The notes beneath the pieces were generated by a model. The model ran no database searches. It was not told the origin of the DNA and saw nothing but the letters and a program-made list of their open reading frames with translations. 59,565 nt of DNA from a virus. The stretch spans positions 1-59,565 of IMG/VR virus record IMGVR_UViG_3300041411_000035. One strand, 5' to 3'. Position 1 is the stretch's first letter. Each line of letters opens with the position of its first letter. Both the position numbers and the translations under genes were made by a program. This document shows positions 37,556 to 45,651 of this stretch, piece by piece.

Positions 37556-37933
37556 TTAACCCTCCAGTTTACCAAGTTCAACGGGCTTGCCCTTGCAATC
37601 CCATTTCAGTGTGCGACCGTTCAATCCGTGGAAGAGAATATACCCGTCTTTGGAGAACAAGTCAACACCTTCTGTCACTGGATCACCGTAGCGAGTTGGA
37701 ACTTCGTAGCCTTTAACGTTCCAGAACGACCAGCGTTCACCGCAGCAGTCACAGTAGTTCCATGCGTCAGCCTTACCAATCATTTCACGCATGATTTCTT
37801 CCGCTTGATCAGCGTCCATAGCTTGCACGAATACTACGTCAGACACGAAGTCATCACGCTCATAGTAACCACCTGAGTTGTTCTGGTCAAACTCATACCA
37901 CAATGCACCTTCAATCTTAACCGACTTATCCAT
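37556..37933 (-). CDS. Hypothetical protein with CDCC motif (125 aa)
   Basis: Acidic protein with NYCDCCGERWSFW in the centre, a likely zinc or redox site. It precedes telA by 3 bases and may belong to the cassette. GGAGGATTAA precedes the ATG. Family unknown. Confidence 0.6.
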   Translation of the reverse strand: MDKSVKIEGALWYEFDQNNSGGYYERDDFVSDVVFVQAMDADQAEEIMREMIGKADAWNYCDCCGERWSFWNVKGYEVPTRYGDPVTEGVDLFSKDGYILFHGLNGRTLKWDCKGKPVELGKLEG

Positions 37934-38437
37934 TTAATCCTCCTTCAAATCTGATAATGGCATGTCTTCTCTTGGGTAGATGAAGACTGCTGGGTATTTC
38001 ATCAATCTTACGTTGTCGTCACAGAAGCTGTCAATCAGTTTTTCGTGTAATATCTCGCAAGCTTTAAAGTACCTCAATGACTGGCGTTTACCAATATTGA
38101 GAAGGTGCGAGATTGTACTACCGTTAATCTCTTCAAGGCAAGCAAAGCATTGCATAATACTTTTCGTACTAAGGGGTCTGCTTCTCTCTGACCTGTCATA
38201 CCAATCCAATCTTGCCACGCCAGATACTAGGTCGTCAACCCATAAAGGCCAACTGTCTTCATCCATGTAACGAATCTCTTGTATCTCTGGCAAAATGCAG
38301 TTACAAAAAGAGGCGGGCTTGCGGCCCGCCTTAATTGGTTTGAAATTGTAGAGGGATTTCTCCCTCTTCGCAATCAACTTATCAGCATTGGCAGAGAGAC
38401 GTGCGTCAAGAGCCGCAAGTTCCTCCACTGTCATCAT
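37934..38437 (-). CDS. Hypothetical protein, possible HTH (167 aa)
   Basis: Charged N-terminal helix, FCNCILPEIQ in the middle, and a C-terminal TISHLLNIGKRQSLRYFKAC segment that reads like a helix-turn-helix recognition unit. ATG pair at 38432-38437. Could be a small DNA-binding protein. Weak inference. Confidence 0.55.
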   Translation of the reverse strand: MMTVEELAALDARLSANADKLIAKREKSLYNFKPIKAGRKPASFCNCILPEIQEIRYMDEDSWPLWVDDLVSGVARLDWYDRSERSRPLSTKSIMQCFACLEEINGSTISHLLNIGKRQSLRYFKACEILHEKLIDSFCDDNVRLMKYPAVFIYPREDMPLSDLKED

Positions 38438-38754
38438 GCCGGTAGAAGCTCCGGCGTAGGGTACAACGGGTTAGGACGCAAGGACGGGTCAGAAGGCCAC
38501 AGTGCAGCTTCCTCTACCAAGTAGTAGTTTTCCTTGAAGCGAGCGTGCCCTCCGTCAGCGTAGTAGACGTGATACTGAACAACAGACGTTTTGGTGTTGT
38601 TCCCTGCACTATTACGTTCAAGTTTGATTGCAGCTACTTCTGTCGATCCAGTGGTAGTCACGTCAACCCACCAATCGTCTACGATTGCCCCTGTTCCCTG
38701 TCCAGCAACTTCCACCAAACGGCAGATGATGTAAACCATTACTCTTTGTGTCAT
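38434..38754 (-). CDS. Hypothetical protein (106 aa)
   Basis: Beta-rich, starting MVYIICRLVEVAGQG region after MTQR; ends in a Pro-rich tail (PSLRPNPLYPTPELLPA). Overlaps both neighbours by 4 bases. Function unknown. Confidence 0.55.
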   Translation of the reverse strand: MTQRVMVYIICRLVEVAGQGTGAIVDDWWVDVTTTGSTEVAAIKLERNSAGNNTKTSVVQYHVYYADGGHARFKENYYLVEEAALWPSDPSLRPNPLYPTPELLPA

Positions 38755-38957
38755 TTTGTAATCCTTGTATTAGGAGAGGCGTAACTCGCCTCTACAGCTA
38801 ATTGTACCATATCCATGAGAATATGTACACCCCTATTGTAGGTGGGGCCAGTACGCCAACGAGCCTCTTCGATCTGGTCGAGCATGTAGTCTCTGTCGGC
38901 ATCTTCCAGCAATTCTACGCCCCGCATAAAGCGATCACGTATTTCCTCAGTACCCAT
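38751..38957 (-). CDS. Hypothetical helical protein (68 aa)
   Basis: MGTEEIRDRFMRGVELLED and further charged helices. Start uncertain: ATG 38957 or GTG 38978; neither has a good Shine-Dalgarno. Function unknown. Confidence 0.5.
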   Translation of the reverse strand: MGTEEIRDRFMRGVELLEDADRDYMLDQIEEARWRTGPTYNRGVHILMDMVQLAVEASYASPNTRITK

Positions 38958-39171
38958 GTCCACTAGCAGAAACCTCACGATAGATACGAAGACCTTGTTC
39001 TAAGGTAGTGATTTTACTGACTACCCACCCAAAGAGGATTGCACCCTCGAAATAGGTCATAACTTCGTACTTATCAACGTCATCCTCACAGACAACACTT
39101 GACGATGTGATAGCTGGACGACCATGCTCCAGACGGCTTGCGTGTACAAAGTCAACTCTTACTGTTTTCAT
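38947..39171 (-). CDS. Hypothetical protein (74 aa)
   Basis: MKTVRVDFVHASRLEHGRPA then mixed alpha/beta. AGGAGG 7 bases before ATG 39171 decides the start. Overlaps the gene upstream by 4 bases. Function unknown. Confidence 0.6.
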   Translation of the reverse strand: MKTVRVDFVHASRLEHGRPAITSSSVVCEDDVDKYEVMTYFEGAILFGWVVSKITTLEQGLRIYREVSASGHGY

Positions 39172-39743
39172 GACATGCCTCCTATCCATTTGGTGATTCG
39201 TTCATGATCCTCAGCCTTGTTCAGGTTGAAGCATTGAACGCCATTCTCAGTTGCCAGTTTGATTGCAGTGGCAGTTCCACCTTTAGGATTGCCTTGCTTA
39301 TCCAACTTCGTCCATGCTATCAGCATTTTGGAAGGTTGGTCAAGCGTTTTCCCAAGCACTTGGAACACATTGCGAGTGTGCATCTTTCTTGCACCTTGCT
39401 TGCAAGCTTCCCAAGCCGGATGAACTGCCATCGCCATACCCTCAGCAATGGACTCAGTGTTAAAGTGGATTTCGCTTGGAAGGACGTTTAACCCTCCATG
39501 CGTATACCTGTGATGGTTTTCGTAGCCTGCCCAAGGTAGGTAGATTTCAGCGGGTGTCCACTCGTAAGGGCCATCCAATCCAGCAAACCTGAACATTCCT
39601 CTTTCAAACGCTTGATCCGCTCCTACAGCACCTCCAGACCTTAGTGTCCAGCCTTGGGAGGCGAGGGCAAAGCCCACGTCCTCCATCAGCGTTAGAATGT
39701 TGGCAGGCGTCTCTCTCGATCCAACGCCTGTATACCACTTCAT
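39168..39743 (-). CDS. DprA/SLOG-like Rossmann protein
   Basis: 191 residues. YTGVGSRETP followed by SQGWTLRSGGAVGADQAFE is the nucleotide-binding start of the SLOG superfamily (DprA, LOG, TIR-linked sensors), with GSR and SGGAxGAD as key elements. DprA proteins load RecA on ssDNA; other SLOG proteins bind cyclic or ADP-ribose-type nucleotides. Given nearby NAD and ADP-ribose genes, ligand binding is as likely as DNA work. Start overlaps the membrane gene. Confidence 0.65.
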   Translation of the reverse strand: MKWYTGVGSRETPANILTLMEDVGFALASQGWTLRSGGAVGADQAFERGMFRFAGLDGPYEWTPAEIYLPWAGYENHHRYTHGGLNVLPSEIHFNTESIAEGMAMAVHPAWEACKQGARKMHTRNVFQVLGKTLDQPSKMLIAWTKLDKQGNPKGGTATAIKLATENGVQCFNLNKAEDHERITKWIGGMS

Positions 39744-40039
39744 ACCACAGAACGACCCGAGGTTTTAGGCTCTTCCTTCGGAAGGCCAACGTTAACCATT
39801 GCCAGAATGCTTACCTTGACGGTAGACATGGCATCACCGATCATGCGGCATGGCAGGATGAATGGTCCGTATACAGCTTCACCACAAGCTTCGCTGAAGT
39901 CACGCGATGTTACACGACGTACCTCTTTGAAACGAATGCTGTACAGGAAGTAGAACACGTAGGTGGCATACACGATACCATAGGCAACTGCGATGACCAA
40001 CCAGTTGTTTACCAAGAAACTCAGTGCAGAATCAATCAT
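39740..40039 (-). CDS. Membrane protein (99 aa)
   Basis: One or two N-terminal membrane segments (LVNNWLVIAVAYGIVYATYVFYFLYS) followed by a basic then amphipathic cytoplasmic part. AGGGAGAGATAA precedes the ATG. Function unknown. Confidence 0.6.
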   Translation of the reverse strand: MIDSALSFLVNNWLVIAVAYGIVYATYVFYFLYSIRFKEVRRVTSRDFSEACGEAVYGPFILPCRMIGDAMSTVKVSILAMVNVGLPKEEPKTSGRSVV

Positions 40040-40191
40040 TTATCTCTCCCTTCTAATTTACGCCATGCGGCATCAGTTTGTTTTAGTAGAGCTTCAAGCT
40101 CCTTCCACTTCTTGGCTTTGTAAAGCTCTAAGGCTTCACTTCCCGGTGCTAGCCAATGGCCCGGTTTGTACTCAATTGCATCGCGGTACAT
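40036..40191 (-). CDS. Hypothetical basic helical protein (51 aa)
   Basis: MYRDAIEYKPGHWLAPGSEA then a Lys-rich helix (LYKAKKWKELEALLKQT). GAGGGAAGAAG precedes the ATG inside the macro-domain gene. Coupled to the next gene. Function unknown. Confidence 0.55.
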   Translation of the reverse strand: MYRDAIEYKPGHWLAPGSEALELYKAKKWKELEALLKQTDAAWRKLEGRDK

Positions 40192-40669
40192 CTTCTTCCC
40201 TCAGCACGTAGATGGTTACGTCAAATCCATCGAATAGTTTGTCGATGATTTCAGCAATTGTATCCCAATCTCCGCCCCCAAGTCCAGCACCAATTTTAGG
40301 GAAACCAATATGCCAAGGGCCGTTGCCAGTCAGGAGGTCATCACGCATCACCGTCAGAGCCTGTTCCAGCTTGGAATAATCAGTGTAACCCTTCTGGTCG
40401 TAGCCGTAGTTGTACTGGCCGTAAAGGTTGTAGATGGCCCCAATACCGCCGTTGTCGTAGTAGTGGATGCCCAAACTCAGATCACCAAACTTGCCCTTAT
40501 CGCCTTTCACAGTTTCTTGGTCAGCTTCCCAAGCATCATGGAACGCCAACTTGATTGCCTTGGCAACACCAGAATTCATCGTGTTGAAGCAGTTGGCTTG
40601 GTGGCCGATTACGTTCACTTCACCGTCGAGCAGAGCTTTGCACAGATCGCCCACTTTGTATTTAAGCAT
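40172..40669 (-). CDS. Macro-domain ADP-ribose binding/hydrolase protein
   Basis: 165 residues, a single Poa1p-like macro domain. The ligand loops are visible: VIGHQANCFNTMNSGVAKAI (N and G loops) and IGFPKIGAGLGGGDW. These proteins bind ADP-ribose and hydrolyse ADP-ribose-1''-phosphate or remove ADP-ribose from targets. AAGGAGACGATCT precedes ATG 40669. Downstream of the Nampt-like gene; suggests handling of ADP-ribose made by defence enzymes or by tRNA ligation. Confidence 0.8.
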   Translation of the reverse strand: MLKYKVGDLCKALLDGEVNVIGHQANCFNTMNSGVAKAIKLAFHDAWEADQETVKGDKGKFGDLSLGIHYYDNGGIGAIYNLYGQYNYGYDQKGYTDYSKLEQALTVMRDDLLTGNGPWHIGFPKIGAGLGGGDWDTIAEIIDKLFDGFDVTIYVLREEDVPRCN

Positions 40670-40784
40670 AGATCGTCTCCTTGAAGTGTTTGGCCTTAAC
40701 CATTTGTCGTTTGTGATAACCCTCATGGATATCGGCAGCCAGTGCAAGAGCACCAAGACCCAGAATGAAAAGCAAAAATTCCAT
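40662..40784 (-). CDS. Small membrane protein (40 aa)
   Basis: MEFLLFILGLGALALAADIH then a basic tail (HKRQMVKAKHFKET). AGGAGGAAAC precedes the ATG; the stop overlaps the macro-domain start. Function unknown. Confidence 0.5.
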   Translation of the reverse strand: MEFLLFILGLGALALAADIHEGYHKRQMVKAKHFKETIYA

Positions 40785-40797
40785 GTTTCCTCCTTCG

Positions 40798-40824
40798 AAA
40801 AGAAGCCCCTCCGAAGAGGGGCGA
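40798..40824 (-). terminator. Terminator after the Nampt-like gene
   Basis: - strand GCCCCTC-TTCG-GAGGGGC followed by TTCTTTT. Confidence 0.9.
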
Positions 40825-40828
40825 TTTG

Positions 40829-42622
40829 TTACAGCGAACGTTGGCGAATCTCGTCGAGTGTCACACGTTTCAGGAATTCCCCGTCACGGTAGATCAGCTC
40901 AAGCTTGTTCTCTGGACGTTCTTCAACTTCCTGAGTAACGTTATCAGACAGCTCGAAACGTCGAGTACCATCTTCAAACTCAAACTCACCAACATACAGA
41001 CGACCTTTGGCAGATTTCTTCTTGCTGTCAGTCTTCGGGTCTTTGAAAATTGCCACTTCGTCACCATTGATAATAGAGTTGGTTGCCTTCACAGCGAAGC
41101 CGAACACATCACGTGTTACACACTGGTAGGTGTAAGAACCCACACCAAATACAACGTTTGCAGCAGCGTAGCCTTGTTCTTCCAGACGACGCAGGATTTC
41201 TTCTGCACGCTTGGTGGTGATCGAGTCACCGTAGATCAGACCGATGTGCGAATCCAACAGTTTGTGACCAGTGGAAGTGATAGTGCCACCGAAGGTTTTG
41301 TATAGAGTGCGGATCGCACCAGCAACAACTTCGTATGGGTACACCACGTCAGTGTCAATACCACAACCTTCGATGTAATCGTCGTATACGTTAGCCTCAA
41401 ACCCGTAGAACACACCACCGACCTTAATGCAATCCTTGTCCTTCATCTGACGGATTCGGTCATCAGCATCCAACCAATCATAGGCAGCGTCTTCACTTTC
41501 GAAGTCAATCGCCTTACCATCAGAACCAGAAACAGGCTTCATGCCGCAGATCACCAGAACAGGATCACCAGAGTCTGGACGTACTACCACTTTACCCGGT
41601 TGCAGGCCCAGTGGATCACGACGCATGATCACTTCTTTCAGGTACGGATACCCGCGAGTCAACATAGCCCAGAAGTCATAAGTGTCCGATACGTTCGACA
41701 CGATACCGTTTGGTACAATGCGAGTGATCAGGTCATACACGAACATCACCTCAGCAATCAGGCGGGTTTCCTCACCAGTGATTGCCATGTTCACCATGAT
41801 CTGAATCTGCTCTTCACAAGCATATTCGTAGGTGCCAGCGATCAACTCATTCTCAATCGAGATAATGTTGTTCGAAGTTACAGCGTGTTCGGTTGCTGGA
41901 ACCGAGATACCGATCAAACCAGTTGCATCGTAGTAACGCTTAGCGTGACGGATGGCTGGCAGTGTGTCAGTACCAACAAATTGAGTCAAGTGACCTACGC
42001 CCGAACGAGCAGCGTCTTCGATACCAGACATACCACGCATAGAGAAGTCGTGGCACATAACCGAGACAGTGAAGGCATCGTAGCAGCCGGTCAACTTGGT
42101 GTAGTGTTCACAAATCTTGCGGTATTCACGTGCAATCGTTGCGTTGGTTGCAGTCTTCCAAGTGGTGGCAGACAGCGGAGTTTCGTGGTAGTTCACCAGC
42201 CAGAAGAACTCATCCAGAGTGTTAGTCACGGTCAGGACAGGGATACCCATCGGAACCAGCGAGCCCTCTGGCAGAGAGCGGAACTCCAGTGGCAGGTAGC
42301 CCAGATCGTGCAGTGCAGCCATTTGTTGGCTGGTTGGAAGATCACGACCGAGGTAGTCCATCAGGAACTCTTCATATTCAGGGATCACGTCAGCTTTTGG
42401 CTGAGAGAAGAAAGAGCGTTCCCAGTTTTCGGTCAGCTCTTGAATAGCAGCTTGACCACCGACCCAAACCAGTTGGTTGTCGTAGAATGTAGTGCAAGTA
42501 CGCTTGTAGATTTTGTCGGTACGTGGAGTCAGGTTACTACCAACTTTGGAAGTACCGCGACGATACATTGGACCGTGACCCAGTTTGTAACCATCAGTAG
42601 CGAACATCATTTCAAAGAACAT
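40829..42622 (-). CDS. Nicotinamide phosphoribosyltransferase-like protein (Nampt/Namat)
   Basis: 597 residues, the longer form seen in phages. Type II phosphoribosyltransferase fold features: YKLGHGPMY at the N-terminus, SFEFR-like LPLEFRSLPEGSLVP, VSVMCHDFSMRGMSG, VVRPDSGDPV (PRPP/substrate site) and VFGVGSYTYQ. Nampt couples nicotinamide to PRPP; phage relatives named Namat use ADP-ribose pyrophosphate to make NAD directly. Own promoter at 42659 and terminator after. Pairs with the Prs-like gene 1.3 kb upstream. Confidence 0.88.
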   Translation of the reverse strand: MFFEMMFATDGYKLGHGPMYRRGTSKVGSNLTPRTDKIYKRTCTTFYDNQLVWVGGQAAIQELTENWERSFFSQPKADVIPEYEEFLMDYLGRDLPTSQQMAALHDLGYLPLEFRSLPEGSLVPMGIPVLTVTNTLDEFFWLVNYHETPLSATTWKTATNATIAREYRKICEHYTKLTGCYDAFTVSVMCHDFSMRGMSGIEDAARSGVGHLTQFVGTDTLPAIRHAKRYYDATGLIGISVPATEHAVTSNNIISIENELIAGTYEYACEEQIQIMVNMAITGEETRLIAEVMFVYDLITRIVPNGIVSNVSDTYDFWAMLTRGYPYLKEVIMRRDPLGLQPGKVVVRPDSGDPVLVICGMKPVSGSDGKAIDFESEDAAYDWLDADDRIRQMKDKDCIKVGGVFYGFEANVYDDYIEGCGIDTDVVYPYEVVAGAIRTLYKTFGGTITSTGHKLLDSHIGLIYGDSITTKRAEEILRRLEEQGYAAANVVFGVGSYTYQCVTRDVFGFAVKATNSIINGDEVAIFKDPKTDSKKKSAKGRLYVGEFEFEDGTRRFELSDNVTQEVEERPENKLELIYRDGEFLKRVTLDEIRQRSL

Positions 42623-42658
42623 ATTTGTGTCTCTCCTTTGTGTTTGTCTATGTGGGCC

Positions 42659-42687
42659 ATCTTACAGACTGGCCCAAACCATGTCAA
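42659..42687 (-). promoter_or_regulatory. Promoter of the Nampt-like gene
   Basis: - strand TTGACA - 17 bp - TAAGAT. TGGGCCA (42670-42676 region) and TGGCCCA (42653-42659 region) pair perfectly over 7 bp with a 10-base loop. Confidence 0.8.
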
Positions 42688-42690
42688 CAG

Positions 42691-43452
42691 TTATTTAGGC
42701 TGTTCACAGTAGAACTTAGGGTCCATCACCAGCGGTGCATCTTGTGGCAGGAAGCATTGTGGCACCACTTGGGGTTGCTGCACTGGTACTTTCTGCTCAA
42801 GCAAGCTCAGGTTTTGGTTCTGAATCTGCTGATTCGCAAGGATGGTGTTCATCTTAGCTTCCAGATGCTTAGTCTCATTATTAGAGGTCAAAGCATCATA
42901 GATCATCATTCCGCCGAACGCACCCAATGCACCACCCAGCATAGAGGTTCCCATGCCGCTACTACCATAGTGATTACCATAATAGCCACCACCATAACCT
43001 CGATTGTATCCATTGTAGCCTCCGTAGCTATTGCCGTAATAATTGCGTTGAATCACTGTCACGTTACGTGGCTGTGAACGATAAGCTGTAGGGCTTATCA
43101 CCTTGCGGACTGGTGGTTTATAAGCTGGTGTAGAGCTTACACGCTTCTGAGAAAACCAGCCACCAGAAGTGGTTGTAGTCTTTGCCACAGGCTTAGACGA
43201 TGCGGACACACTTCGATTGCTTACCGTCGGGGTAGAAGCAGGCTTTGAAAAGCCCAGTGCTTTTAAACCCGGATTGCTCGACGTACCCGCTTGTTGCTTT
43301 GGGGCAGAGTAGGTACTCTTTGGTGCGCTATACGAAGAGCGAGAACTTGAGAAGCTGCTTCTCGAAGAAGAAACACGGCTGGCCGCGTCAGCCTCAACAG
43401 CAATCATACCCACCATCAAGAAACCCATCATACCAGCCATAATCTTTTTCAA
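42691..43452 (-). CDS. Secreted Ser/Gly/Tyr-rich low-complexity protein
   Basis: 253 residues. Signal peptide MKKIMAGMMGFLMVGMIAVE with likely cleavage after ADA. Then Ser/Arg repeats (SSSRSSFSSSRSS), Lys/Pro/Thr-rich linker, a Gly/Tyr/Asn-rich segment (YYGNSYGGYNGYNRGYGGG), a hydrophobic helix (LGGALGAFGGMMIYDAL) and a coiled-coil-like Gln/Asn region. Looks like an exported, partly disordered adhesive or envelope protein. It is unusual for an early phage region. Function unknown. Confidence 0.65.
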   Translation of the reverse strand: MKKIMAGMMGFLMVGMIAVEADAASRVSSSRSSFSSSRSSYSAPKSTYSAPKQQAGTSSNPGLKALGFSKPASTPTVSNRSVSASSKPVAKTTTTSGGWFSQKRVSSTPAYKPPVRKVISPTAYRSQPRNVTVIQRNYYGNSYGGYNGYNRGYGGGYYGNHYGSSGMGTSMLGGALGAFGGMMIYDALTSNNETKHLEAKMNTILANQQIQNQNLSLLEQKVPVQQPQVVPQCFLPQDAPLVMDPKFYCEQPK

Positions 43453-43466
43453 TTTGAAACTCCTAA

Positions 43467-43895
43467 TTAATCACAAGAAGAGGAAGAGCTGCTGCTAGAG
43501 CTGCTGTCGCAAGAAGAGCTGGAGCTGCTGGACCCACTATCACCACCCCAACTGGAGTAGCTGCTGTAGCCATCATCACTGCTTCGACTGGAACGACTTG
43601 AGCTGCTTCCCGAAGTGGAGCCAGAATACGACCTTGGTGGTGCCTTGTCAACAGGTTTTTGCTGAGACTTTGCAACTACTGGAACACCACGTGGGATTCC
43701 TGCGTTCACACGTACTTCCTGAACAGACTCAGCTCGCAATTGGTCTAGAGTGAATTCAGACACTTCTACCCGTGTCGGCTTAACTGCTGGCATTGGCGGC
43801 ACTTGGTAGTGCCTGATAGGCTTCGGCTCACGCACGATCAGCCAGATCAAGCCCAGAGTAGCAGCACCAATTGCAATCATAATCAAAATTTCCAT
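43467..43895 (-). CDS. Membrane protein with poly-Ser tail (142 aa)
   Basis: N-terminal membrane segment (MEILIMIAIGAATLGLIWLIV), a Pro-rich linker, then a Ser-rich C-terminus (about 60 residues) that ends CD after two long Ser runs. Lies 14 bases upstream of the secreted Ser-rich gene, so the two are probably one functional unit. Tail compositional bias suggests disorder or modification. Confidence 0.6.
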   Translation of the reverse strand: MEILIMIAIGAATLGLIWLIVREPKPIRHYQVPPMPAVKPTRVEVSEFTLDQLRAESVQEVRVNAGIPRGVPVVAKSQQKPVDKAPPRSYSGSTSGSSSSRSSRSSDDGYSSYSSWGGDSGSSSSSSSCDSSSSSSSSSSCD

Positions 43896-43904
43896 GTAGC
43901 CTCC

Positions 43905-44792
43905 TTACAGTTTAACAACAGTGAGTTTAGAATGTGCCTGTTGTGGCAACGTGTCAGTGGTGTAGACATGATCAAACTCGTCAGTCAATACACCAACACC
44001 TTTCGAGAAGATACCGTGTGTAACGGCCAGCTCAATGGTGTAATCCATCTTGCCTGTGTAGTAGCCCGGAGAGACACGCTCGATGGCACCCGCCACTTCA
44101 ATGAAGGTACGGCCACCGTCACAGATATCGTCCAACACCAACAACTTACTGCCGAGCGTCTGAAGAATCTCAGGGTTGAGAATGCTCATACCCAGAATCT
44201 TACCGTCAGACAGATTACGCTTCTTGTTACAGTACAGAACATCCTTGGCTCCGACCAGTTTGGCGAAGTCTTCGGTCTTCTTGGTAGCACCCATATCAGG
44301 AGCAACGATTGTCCAGTTGTGCCAGTCTTGTTTGATGCCTTTGAAGGCGTCTTTCTGCTCAATGACGAAGCAGCGGTCCAAGGCAGCCACCAGAACAGGG
44401 CTGTGAGGGTCTACAACCGTCACTGTGGAGTATTTCATCGCATTGATGAGCTGAGCTACCACCTTCACGCTCAAAGCCTCTCCAGCGTTGCATACGCGGT
44501 CCTGACGGGCATACGGAAAGTATGGGATCAACAGGTCGATGTGTGCGAACGGGTAGACACGCTTCAAGGCATCAGTCGCCATAAACATTTGCATCAGGTT
44601 GTCGCTCGACTGAATCTTTGCAGTGAGTGTGATCGTGATCACGCCTTGTGCTTCCGTGGTGAACGGATTGAGACTGCCAGTGTTGATGTTCACGCCCACT
44701 TCACCACCGGGAAACTTCATGGTGCTGATAGACACGCGATGATTTTTGTTCTGGTTCAAAGTGTAGAACAGGTTTTCGTTAAACTCGGTCAT
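43905..44792 (-). CDS. prs: Ribose-phosphate pyrophosphokinase-like protein (Prs / Adps type)
   Basis: 295 residues, slightly short of cellular Prs (about 315). PYFPYARQDR (about 92-101), VVDPHS, and LLVLDDICDGGRTF (PRPP-binding loop) are present. Cellular Prs makes PRPP from ribose-5-phosphate and ATP. Phage homologues in NAD-reconstitution pathway 1 (Adps) instead pyrophosphorylate ADP-ribose to feed the Nampt-like partner. Sequence alone does not separate the two. Own promoter at 44822. Confidence 0.88.
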   Translation of the reverse strand: MTEFNENLFYTLNQNKNHRVSISTMKFPGGEVGVNINTGSLNPFTTEAQGVITITLTAKIQSSDNLMQMFMATDALKRVYPFAHIDLLIPYFPYARQDRVCNAGEALSVKVVAQLINAMKYSTVTVVDPHSPVLVAALDRCFVIEQKDAFKGIKQDWHNWTIVAPDMGATKKTEDFAKLVGAKDVLYCNKKRNLSDGKILGMSILNPEILQTLGSKLLVLDDICDGGRTFIEVAGAIERVSPGYYTGKMDYTIELAVTHGIFSKGVGVLTDEFDHVYTTDTLPQQAHSKLTVVKL

Positions 44793-44821
44793 TATAGACC
44801 CTCCTTTGTTTGTGTGGGGCC

Positions 44822-44850
44822 ATTCTGTCAGGAGTGGCCCCTCTTGTCAA
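44822..44850 (-). promoter_or_regulatory. Promoter of the Prs-like gene
   Basis: - strand TTGACA - 17 bp - CAGAAT, then GGCCCCACACAAAC. GGGGCCA/TGGCCCC (44816-44822 and 44835-44841) pair perfectly over 7 bp; 12-base loop. Confidence 0.8.
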
Positions 44851-45249
44851 CTACCAATCAATATCGATTGTGTATTTACCCTCTTCCAGCAAACCACGTT
44901 TTACGAGGTCATGTGCAATGGATTCAGCGGTTGGGTAGAAATTACGCTCCCACCACAGCTCAAGTCCAAAGGAGCCTTCCCGCCCCGGCAGCGCTTGCTT
45001 AGGGTCACGGGCAAGCCATGCTTCGAAGCTTACACCCATTTCATCGTGGTTTACAATCTCTGGCACGGTTTCGTTGTCGAAGTCACCGACATACTCAGGG
45101 TTGGATGTGGCATCAAGCCGCACACGTTGGCGCTCCTTGCAGCCGTCCTGTTGTTGGAAGCTGTAGGGGCGACCGTAGGTCTTAATCACCAAATCATCCC
45201 AATCAGAAACGTCGATCACCAACTCAGTTCGAATTCTAGCGATACTCAT
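44851..45249 (-). CDS. Hypothetical protein (132 aa)
   Basis: Acidic alpha/beta protein ending in a helix (AESIAHDLVKRGLLEEG) and DIDW. GGAGGTTTT precedes the ATG. The -35 of the prs promoter lies at its 3' end. No family recognised. Confidence 0.6.
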   Translation of the reverse strand: MSIARIRTELVIDVSDWDDLVIKTYGRPYSFQQQDGCKERQRVRLDATSNPEYVGDFDNETVPEIVNHDEMGVSFEAWLARDPKQALPGREGSFGLELWWERNFYPTAESIAHDLVKRGLLEEGKYTIDIDW

Positions 45250-45258
45250 AAAACCTCC

Positions 45259-45651
45259 TTAAATAGAAACTTGAAATGCTTTACGCATATCATCCAACGC
45301 CTCTTGAGGCACATCATGGATGTTCACACCACCACGACGGTTCTCTACGACGATGTACGTCACACGGTGTCCATACTTCTCAGCCAGCTTCCTGTAGTTT
45401 TTCAACGACTTGGAGGTTGGGAACACGTTAGACACAACCACTGGCTCACCTTCAGCCATTGTAGCTTCCGTATCACGCAGACATTGACGATAGGCATAAG
45501 CCATACGCTGTTCAGTCCAAAGGTATTCACCCTCTTCGGTGTACAGATACTTGTCATGCTCATAATGATTGCAGTCCAGAGCATCTGCCAGCGACTTAGC
45601 GAAGGTGGACTTGCCTGAACCCGGCAAGCCACGAATCAGGTAGAGGTTCAC
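45259..45651 (-). CDS. P-loop kinase (polynucleotide-kinase-like)
   Basis: 130 residues. Walker A GLPGSGKST at about 8-16 right after a first strand (NLYLIR), then DKYLYTEEGEYLWT and a C-terminal VTYIVVENRRGGVNIHDVP. This is the compact kinase domain of the AAA_33/Pnk kind; it lacks the phosphatase half of T4 Pnk. With RNA ligase 0.4 kb upstream it may repair tRNA or RNA 5' ends. Substrate is inferred. Confidence 0.7.
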   Translation of the reverse strand: MNLYLIRGLPGSGKSTFAKSLADALDCNHYEHDKYLYTEEGEYLWTEQRMAYAYRQCLRDTEATMAEGEPVVVSNVFPTSKSLKNYRKLAEKYGHRVTYIVVENRRGGVNIHDVPQEALDDMRKAFQVSI

